From Selaginella moellendorffii (lineage: Eukaryota > Streptophyta > Lycopodiopsida > Selaginellales > Selaginellaceae), in assembly GCF_000143415.4 (NCBI RefSeq), contig NW_003314282.1:887374-951373 (forward strand): a stretch of DNA of 64,000 nt. The letters run 5' to 3'. Shown one piece after another: positions 56,657 to 64,000 of this stretch. The notes beneath the pieces were generated by a model that was not told where the DNA came from, made no database searches, and was given only the letters and a program-made list of their open reading frames with translations. How positions within the stretch are numbered: position 1 is the stretch's first letter; every line of letters begins with the position of its first letter. The position numbers were made by a program, and so were the translations under genes.

Positions 56657-57229
56657 CCAATTATTGTAAATTCCTCTTTTGATGCTTCTTTATTCATTTT
56701 TTCTTTTTCCACAATTATTTTTCCTCAATTTTTCTTATTTTCTCCTTTTTGCCTTGACACTTCCAACTTCTTTTTCTTCAAAGGGGGTAGAGGGGACAGA
56801 CGAGAATCTGGCCCCGATGATGGAGTGAGGACAAGCACATATAGTAGTGGAGCGAGGACGAATAACATGGATTGTGGAGTGAGGATAAACATAGCGAGTC
56901 CGAATAGAATATTTGGCCCCAACATAGTGAAGCTGAATGGATGTAATAGTTGAGTGAGGCCGAACATAGATGGCAGAGTGAGGATAAGTGCAACAAGTCC
57001 GAATGGAGCTAATGTTGCAAAACATTTTTTCCTTCGAGGAGGGGATAAAGAGAATGTAAAGGACAAATAGAGTGAGTTTGACCTCCCCAATTCAAAGTCA
57101 TGGTTACATGGTTGGTTTGAGCATTTGGGAGCTACATACGGAATTACAATTGGTTCATCAAAGTTCCGTAATCGGTATTTTAGTCATAGTTATCAGCAAA
57201 TTTGTTAGTGATTTTATGGGTTTAGAGTG

Positions 57230-57769
57230 TATTCCAGATCCGTCAACTAGCACAGCTCTTGGGACATTGAGGCGCTTTACATCTCTCACCTCGTCATCAA
57301 GGTACATTTTGTTTCTCAAGGATCATATCTATATTGTGTACCAATTACAAAGTTGGGACAGCCTTTTATGCTTTAGAACTTGAGCCTTGATGGGTGGAGC
57401 AGCAGGCAGGCGCCACTGCATGTCCACATCGATGCATCCTACTCAAACAAGCGGGTGCCATTCTGGGACAATGACGAGATCGACTTTGTACAGGAGTTCG
57501 TGGTGACCAGCAGCTGTGTGATGCAGCTCGAAGTAACAGGTGTTATGTGCATTGAGGAGCCACCTGAATTTCGGCCCCAGGTGCCTCCGGCAATCGTGAA
57601 GCTAGGCACAACGTTCCCCAGTCGTGTCAATGTGCATCCCATCAGCTTTGGCATGCTGCCGTGTTGCGGCATTGTCTGGCACTGCATGAAGCCCAAGCTT
57701 GACTTGGAGGTGCCCTACACTGCAACCCACCACTGGTGCATTGGTTTTGACGAAAACACCATGAACTAG
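57230..57769 (+). pseudogene. F-box-family C-terminal fragment
   Basis: 57230-57300 matches the exon before the C-terminal one (TTGGGACATTGAGGCGCTTTAC). After an intron (about 57301-57377) an open exon 57380-57769 reads SLDGWSSRQAPLHVHIDASYSNKR...WDNDEIDFVQEF...CMKPKLDLE to a stop. It is the best-preserved C-terminal exon of this family in the window, but no F-box or LRR part precedes it. Confidence 0.75.
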
Positions 57770-57784
57770 CGCTGGTCAAGCCGA

Positions 57785-58061
57785 GTGGCAAAGCGGTCAA
57801 CACGCTTTTCAATCATGAAGTATTTTTGGGACCAGTCAATGCTGGTCTCAAGTTTTTCTGCTGACAACGAACGTTGGAGCTACTGCGTGGCATTGGAGGA
57901 GCTCATTTACTCAAAGAATGTTAGGACTCGCAATTGCTGTAAGAATCGATCCACCTCTTACTCTTCCTCACCAGGTAAGAAGTCAAGAGCCGGCCTCAAT
58001 GCCACTGCCAGTGACATGTGACATACATGACTTATCTACCTCACTCCTAACGATGAGTCAA
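57785..58061. other. Unassigned sequence between F-box fragment and block C
   Basis: Short open frames without recognised motifs. Confidence 0.3.
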
Positions 58062-58331
58062 GATCGAGAGGCGGCCACGATGCTTGTCCTGAATTCGCAT
58101 GGAAAGCGAGTGGAGGTTTTTGCCAATCAACCAAGGGACCAGCTCGGCGGTATGAGTTGCGCAGGGAACACCAAATACGACGATGCGGATGGATTAATTA
58201 ACTATCAACTAATAAACATAAACATGCGATCTTCATAGATTTAAGGAAGATATCAAATCCTTGATTTTGCTAATAATTGAGGGAACAAGAATAAGGGTTT
58301 GTCCCCCAAACAACACACAAGGAAAATAACT

Positions 58332-59509
58332 ATGTCTCCGGTGATCAAGGTATTTCCGTAATTTCATGTTTCACCTCTTATAAATGTTTCTTTGCAGAAA
58401 AAAACAGCTGGGAAACAAAAAATTCCACTAAAATACATCTCGGATGCTGAAATAAGAAAGTGTTGCCACCGCAAGCGCATCTATGGAATCACAAAGAAGT
58501 TATGGGAGCTTAACATACTCACGGCTACAAGACTCAATTTCTCAAGTAACTTTCCTGACACGGGCAAGAGCTATGCCTTCAACACCAATGTTGGCCTTGA
58601 TCTCAAGACATTGCCTCCTCAAATGACAACCATTGTCAAGCAGCAATCGATGCATTCAGTAACGCAACAGGGCCAAGTTAACCAAATATCTCCTATCATC
58701 AAGGTATTAATAATTTCTAGATGGTTTTTCTTATAACTTTTTCTTTGTTGTTTCTCGTTCAGAAAAAGAGAGCAGGGAAGAAAAAAATCCCGATAGAGTA
58801 CATCTTCGATGCTGAGACAAGAAAGAGCTGCTTCCGAAAGCGCATCTATGGAATCATGAAGAAAATATGGGAGCTACACATACTCACGGGTACAATACTT
58901 GATTTCTCGTGTTACTTCCCGGACATGGTAAAGAGTTACATCCTCAACACAAACACTGGCCTTGATCTGAAGACTTTGCCACCTCAAATGAAAACCATTG
59001 TCATACACACGTTAAAGCAGCAGGGCGATAACCAAAATTTGGCTGATGATCATAACGTGGAGGGTTTACAGCCGGAGGAGCTAAGATTCAACAAGGATTC
59101 TCCACCACCTCTAGTATCCTCACCTTCGATGAGCTCCATTGATGGGGAGCACCATAACTCTGGAAGCCTGGATGGCTGCGAGAAAACGTTTTCACTGGAT
59201 GATGGCTTTCTGGAGGAGATCTTTTCAAGCCCAGAAAGCACTATTGACAATACAGAGTCTGGTCAGTCTTGGATGGAGCTCGTTGATTTTGACGAGTGTC
59301 CACCACCGCCAACCTATATTCCCCAGCAGGAATATGAATTTGGCATGGATGGTGGCGAGCAAACACTTTCAGTGGACAATATGTTTTTGGAGGAGCTTTT
59401 ATTGATCCCAGATAGCACCATTGGGAACATGGAGTTTATTCAGTCTTGGATGGAGCAACAGCCACCTGTAGAGTTTGATATTAACGACATGAATCTGGAA
59501 GCTCCTTGA
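58332..59509 (+). CDS. Type-I (M-gamma-like) protein with two MADS domains, copy C
   Basis: Exons 58332-58349, 58398-58703 and 58763-59509; introns 48 and 59 nt; 356 residues, intact. Same layout as copy B: MSPVIK, MADS domain 1, linker, MADS domain 2, two acidic C-terminal units. The second intron is one base shorter than in copy B, which would break the frame if unspliced but leaves the spliced product intact; this supports the intron and selection on the protein. Differences from copy B are few (for example LKYISDAEIRK for LEYILDAEIRK). Confidence 0.87.
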
Positions 59510-59519
59510 GGAGTTGCAT

Positions 59520-60205
59520 TACAGCACATTTTTGCAAATTGCAACATAGGCCAAGTGTAATTTATTTAGAGAGGGAAATTCCCCATATGTAACTTAGGAG
59601 CGTTTGAGAAAATAATAGACATTTTTAAAGACTGATGAAGCTCGCTGTGGTTGCTGTCGATGTTCGTCGTCATGGGTTTGAAAGGCAGCAACCGCCGGAA
59701 GGATTGCAAAGAAAGGACATTCGATATTTTAGTACAGTATTAAAGGCCTGTTGCAAATGCCGATGCCGTGCTGTTGGAGTGAGAATCAGGTGAAAGAAAA
59801 AAAATGAAGATATTCATTTTCTAAAATAATACAATCATCAGTCATTGAAGTATAGTGGTAAGTATTTCTACCTGTCACGCAGACGACCTGGCGTGGCAAT
59901 GGTTACTCTTTTATGCAAGGACTGCCCTTTGGTAAAGTTGAGTTCTATTTTAACTAAGGTGATCTTGGGAACTGATTCAACTGCAGCGATGTAAGTTGCT
60001 TGCAAGTTACTCTATTCAAGATGAAAATATTGGCATCATTATTCCCTAGCTGTTTATGAATTTCTACTACTTTATGTGGGTACTAATTAAAATTCTGTCA
60101 CATAGATAGCTGTTAAATCTGATCCGTCCATTCATGGTCTATGTGAGCCCAAGCACAAAAGTGCTTAAAAACACTGAAGATCGTGGAATGACCCAGATAG
60201 CACCC
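59520..60205. other. 3' flank of double-MADS copy C
   Basis: No gene. Matches 36000-36640 inverted, plus an extra stretch near 60000-60060 absent from B. Confidence 0.5.
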
Positions 60206-60214
60206 GGCACCTTG

Positions 60215-60262
60215 GGATCCATGGCGCAATGGTAGCGCATCTGACTCCAGATCAGAAGGCTA
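60215..60262 (+). pseudogene. tRNA-Trp(CCA) relic, block C
   Basis: GGATCCATGGCGCAATGG-TAGCGC and CTGACTCCAGATCAGAAGG match the 5' half of plant tRNA-Trp, with acceptor start, D arm and CCA anticodon arm. The T arm and 3' acceptor strand do not pair with it (only a 4-bp GCTA/TAGC stem follows), so it is not a functional gene. Confidence 0.75.
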
Positions 60263-60559
60263 TTCGAGTAGCAGACTTCCCGAACGAGTGTTCTCTGAGT
60301 TAGATGTGCTCTTGGCTGTATAAATTTTTCCAAAGCTGAGAAATGAATTCACCAAAAAATAAAGCTGAGAACTTACCTTTGCTTGAAGCTAACAGAGCCC
60401 GGAAATGCGCCATCCCCCAAGCTCGCAGCCACTCCAACTCCAGTGCATACAAGACCAAACGCTTCTTCTTTCACCGGGTTCAACGAAATGACATGTTCTT
60501 ACTGGGTATACTACTTACATTTTGATAGGTTTGTAAAAGAAAATAAAATAAAATTATTC

Positions 60560-60830
60560 TCTAATGTTAACTATACGATGGATGTCTCCAACGTGCTTGT
60601 CCTCTCTACTCTTTTTCTCACGCCACTTATATTGGTCTAGTCGTCTAGATGGGTGCAACTCGCAAGGGTCAGCATGCATTTCAGGTTGGAATCGTCCACA
60701 ATCTCCTCTGGCAGTGAGCATTGGCAGCAGCAGCAGCAGCAGCAATCTCACGGTCGTCCCTTGGCTGGCTCCAGGTGATTGGAAAGAGCTTACATCCAGC
60801 ATATTTAGACCCATCTCGGCAGGCCACGAA
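60560..60830 (+). pseudogene. F-box-family fragment with CAG repeats (block C)
   Basis: Inverted counterpart of 35410-35650, with CAGCAGCAGCAGCAGCAG at about 60728. Short matching text to the F-box gene at 39784-40077 (CTTATATTGG/CAATACAATTGG region). No usable frame. Confidence 0.5.
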
Positions 60831-61220
60831 AAAACTTTGAATTGACCAATGACATTGTCTTTGGAGTTTAAAGATTCTTGCCGTTGGTCGCATACCTCAT
60901 TGGGGGAATTAGTGCAGTCGAGCTCATCTTCTCAAAGAATCTGCCCCATATGTGGTAATTACTGGAAAATGGTATGCCACAATTATCTTCTAGCAAGGAA
61001 GAGATATATATCGACAAAGTTGATGATTCGCTGCATGCTGAAAATACTTCTAGTCACTAAACATGAATAACAAATTGTTTACATTATTATGTAAAAAGAC
61101 AATCGATACACTAGATTTTATTAGACAGTTTGCAAAATTCATGGACAGAATTAGCCATTGCCTTTGAATAAATCTCAAGGAAATTCTCAACATAAAACAT
61201 CAATCAATTAATCTTTTCTA

Positions 61221-61765
61221 ATGGCAATTTCAGTCATGTCTTGCTTGATTCTCTGCTCCTTGTTAGCTCAAGCTACTGTTGGTTTACTTGTACAATATGG
61301 CTCTGTCACTGTTGGGAATGGCGACTTCATCCCCTTGAGCAGCACTGACTCTGCCCCCACTGTTGACATTGAAGGATTCGGGAAGAATGGCACTGCTCGT
61401 CTCTTCTCGGTTGTCATGGCAGATCAAAAGGCACTGTCAGCGCCAACCAAAGTTTACCCCTACATCAACTTTTGGATTGCAAACATTCCAGCAGGCAGCA
61501 CTGATGAGTGATATACTTCAAATCTTTATATGATGGTGGCTTGGCAGGAGCTGTGAAGGGCAGCATGTTGGAGCCTTATGTATCTCCTTCCAACACTAGC
61601 AAGAACATTCCATACCCAACCACACGTATGATTTTGTGCTTGTTCCACAAAGGAATCCCTTGGTGAAGCCCATGGATAGGCGGCAACTGGATGGCTGATA
61701 TCATTGGACAATACCACTGTGGAAGCCCTCTCCAGACCGTCTCCTTCACCACCTCTCTCCATTGA
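61221..61765 (+). pseudogene. PEBP-like pseudogene, block C
   Basis: Exon 1 (61221-61503) keeps the signal peptide and core of copies A and B. The donor site reads ATGAGT instead of GTGAGT. Exon 2 has a 19-bp deletion after CATACCCAA and a second small rearrangement after ATGGATAG, both shifting frame. The upstream TATAAAT is changed to AATAAAT (about 61170). Confidence 0.85.
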
Positions 61766-61830
61766 TGTTAATCCACTAAAAAGTATTTGCCAATAAATTG
61801 AAAAATATTTGTTATCAGGATGATAACCAA

Positions 61831-62690
61831 GATGCACAACAATCTGAGCTCCTTGGATGATCTTCCCGACGAGGTGCTCATCGGGATCCTGTTCCTGTCG
61901 CGCCACTTGTAATACTTGTATTGGGGTGTAGCGCGTCGTCACAAATTTCAGCCTGGAATCACATAATCACTGGTGAGGATGAGTGGCAGCAGGGCCTTCT
62001 TTCCTGGTTTGGCCGGTGTGGAAGCTGCACAAGGTCCGGTGGATGCTCGTCAATGATGCTCTCGCCGTCTACGTGCAACGTGGAGTGGATCAAGCTGCAT
62101 GCGGAGGTGCGGAGCATCCAGGGCCTGTAAATGTCTAGGCTCAACAAGCTCATAAGCACCTTTCGAGGCTCGGCCAGCGAGAGGTCGAGCATCAGTGGCG
62201 TCAAGCAGCTCTGAATTCGGCCAAAGATCTCTCAACCTTCCCGCCGCCTTGAGGTGCTTTACATTGCTCGTATCTCCATGAAGGTTCATGGCTAACTTTT
62301 GGTGTCGTAGAGATCGAGCCCCGAGGACTGGAGCAGCAGGCACGCACCTCTGCGCATGCACATCGCCGCCTCCTACCCCAAGGGACCGGATGCCGATCTG
62401 GAAGAGAGACGAGATCGACTTTCTGCGGGAGCTCGTCATGAGCAGCAGCTGTGTGACGTGGCTCAAAGTAACAGGGGTTGTGTTGATTGGCCCGCCACCT
62501 GATTTTCAGCCAGCTGCCTCCGATCGTGAAGCTGGGCACAGCATTTCCTGGGCATGTTGAGGTGCATCCCCTTCACTTTGGCCCGCCGCAGCGCTGCGAC
62601 GTTGTGTGGCGCTCCATGAAGCCAAAGCTTGATTCGGAGTCGACTGCAATCCACCGTGCACGAAACCCAATGGTTGTCAACACTTCGAGA
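61831..62690 (+). pseudogene. F-box-family pseudogene, block C
   Basis: ATG at 61831 gives NNLSSLDDLPDEVLIGILFLSRHL then a stop, so the F-box itself is better kept than in A and B. Downstream parts match B, including the C-terminal exon with PIWKRDEIDFLRELVMSSSC (about 62393-62460) and CMKPKLD-like SMKPKLDSE at 62620. Several frame breaks. Confidence 0.7.
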
Positions 62691-62876
62691 AAGAGTCAAC
62701 TACCAGCATGATAAACAATTTGTACCTCCTTAGCTTTCGCGCAGTCGCGATGAGCATTCATTGGTCTTGCCCAATTGCAAGGGCCTCAAAGATAAGTCAA
62801 AGAACTTCCACTATATCAGTGCTTGTAAGAACTGGCTAGTGTTTCCACTTCTTTCAAACGTATTTCATTCACATTG

Positions 62877-63563
62877 TTAAGCATCTCTCCAGGTGATGGA
62901 CATCTGACCGTAGAGGGGGTCGCTGGAGCTAATGCCCAGCGCTTTCCACACAGCATCAGAGCCATCCACAATGTTATTCCGGCATGGTGGCTGCCAAGCA
63001 TGAGGCTTGTCACAGCCCATTGTAGAATCACACTCGTCCACCACTTTGGCAGTGGTGGATCTCCCATTTGGAGCTGTGATACTGATGAACTTCAAGCACC
63101 GGGAGCCCCCGCTATACCATCCGGTTGAGAGAGCCACGATCCTCTCGGTGTTGGAGTGGAATTTCTCATCGCACTCCGAAGGATCTCCGCCATCGCCACC
63201 AGCTTGGAAGTCGTTGACAGTGAGAATTGCTTTGGTGCTCTGCGAGACTGGGGGCGAGCATCGATAGATCGGATAGTTTGTGTTGGCCTTGCAGCACTCG
63301 TCGCTCTGGTGGGCCGAATTGCCCTTGAGAGGTCCACTCTGCTGGCAGCCACCGCCACCGCCGCCGCCACTTCCAGCGCAGATGTGAGTTCCCAAATCCG
63401 GATCGTCTTGGCAAGTGCGCCCCGCTCCACAGTAGAGCTGACCATCGCAATCATCGTTTGTGGAGCACGATTGCCCGCATCCCCTGCACTCGACGAGAAG
63501 ATCACGAGAACATATCGAGAAGACGATCAAAACACGCACAATTGAGCCAATTCTTAGAGCCAT
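62877..63563 (-). CDS. Kiwellin / ripening-related protein, copy C
   Basis: 228 residues, uninterrupted. Same layout as copies A and B, but the Gly linker is three residues shorter and one conserved Cys of the barwin-like domain is Ser (HQSDECC for HQCDECC). Another change is ECRGCGQ for ESRGCGQ, adding a Cys near the signal-peptide cleavage site. TATATATAA lies on the minus strand at about 63601-63609. Likely expressed, possibly with altered disulfide pairing. Confidence 0.92.
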   Translation of the reverse strand: MALRIGSIVRVLIVFSICSRDLLVECRGCGQSCSTNDDCDGQLYCGAGRTCQDDPDLGTHICAGSGGGGGGGCQQSGPLKGNSAHQSDECCKANTNYPIYRCSPPVSQSTKAILTVNDFQAGGDGGDPSECDEKFHSNTERIVALSTGWYSGGSRCLKFISITAPNGRSTTAKVVDECDSTMGCDKPHAWQPPCRNNIVDGSDAVWKALGISSSDPLYGQMSITWRDA

Positions 63564-63770
63564 TTGAATGCTTTGTGAATGAATGGATGTCTTGCTGTGA
63601 TTATATATACTGAAGTTTGGTTTCTCTAACTTTGGGGATCGTGAGCAGCATCCCAGTCATGTAAGGCACCGGTTTGACCGGGCCAATGGTAGTTGACTGG
63701 AGTGTTTCTGGGATTTCTACATTGATTTTTTTTTTTTTGAGAAAGAGAGTGAAAACGTAGAGAGATCTAA

Positions 63771-64000
63771 ACTTCTCTAGACAAACGGTATGTGCCTTCA
63801 ATATTGAATCAACTTTGCCACCTCAAATGAAAACCATTGTTAAGCCACTACCGATGCACTCGGTAACACAACACGGCTTGATCATCATGGTATTTAATTT
63901 CTACATAGTTTCTTCTTTTAAGTTTTCCTTTGTTTAGAAAAAGACACTAACACTAGGGAAGAATAAAATAGAGTAATGTTAAGACAAGAAAGAGTTGCTT
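63771..64000 (+). pseudogene. MADS-family fragment at window end
   Basis: TCTAGACAAAC...ATTGAATCAACTTTGCCACC, LPPQMKTIVK and the intron region match the pseudogene at 53180-53420. Continues past the window end with AAGACAAGAAAGAG of a second MADS unit. Confidence 0.8.

Larger units (their letters stand above)
58062..63770. repeat. Segmental duplication block C (inverted relative to B)
   Basis: Order read left to right: MADS upstream, double-MADS gene, tRNA relic, F-box fragment, PEBP-like pseudogene, F-box pseudogene, kiwellin (minus), then kiwellin upstream sequence to about 63770. Mirror image of 38050-32340. Ends abruptly in a MADS fragment. Confidence 0.9.

Noticed and set aside
60215-60297. 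Functional tRNA-Trp gene
   Set aside because: The 3' acceptor strand and T arm cannot pair with the 5' part.

Overview
This is plant nuclear DNA, most likely from a lycophyte of the Selaginella type. The genes are intron-containing plant genes: a TPK1-type K+ channel, ribosomal protein S18, kiwellins, type-I MADS, PEBP-like and F-box families. The introns that can be phased are very short (mostly 47-80 nt). LTR retrotransposons fill the space between genes. The assignment comes from gene content and intron size, not from a database match.

Region 1 (1-6.3 kb) holds an unfamiliar multi-exon gene. It encodes a ParB/Srx-fold-like region, a degenerate methyltransferase-like region and a long acidic tail. 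After a single in-frame TAG and one short intron, the same phase continues into an FCP1/HAD-phosphatase-like domain. The same 6 kb carries about ten copies of a 22-bp palindrome, half of them lying in the reading frame.

Region 2 (6.3-20 kb) is nested retroelement DNA. A chromovirus with TSDs (7122-12676) sits inside non-coding LARD-like sequence with a hexanucleotide VNTR and an LTR flanked by PPT-like and tRNA-Met PBS sequences. A decayed Ty3/gypsy copy (17.2-19.9 kb) follows.

Region 3 (20-64 kb) holds a compact gene island (TPK1, RPS18, kiwellin, F-box pseudogene, PEBP-like gene). Part of this island plus a two-MADS-domain gene is repeated. Block A is 22.5-25.4 plus 30.3-30.7 kb, split by a Ty3/gypsy element. 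Block B is 32.0-38.05 kb in direct orientation. Block C is 58.06-63.77 kb, inverted. Between B and C lie F-box and MADS pseudogenes, another decayed gypsy copy, and a DMC1-like recombinase pseudogene cut in two by a complete non-autonomous LARD (44892-52157, 1.1-kb LTRs, TSD GTTTG).

Genes that look intact: TPK1-like, RPS18, three kiwellins, two PEBP-like copies (A and B) and two double-MADS genes. The most unusual items are the ParB-like/FCP1-like locus with its in-frame palindromes, the protein with two MADS domains, and the conflict between LTR age and duplication age in block A.
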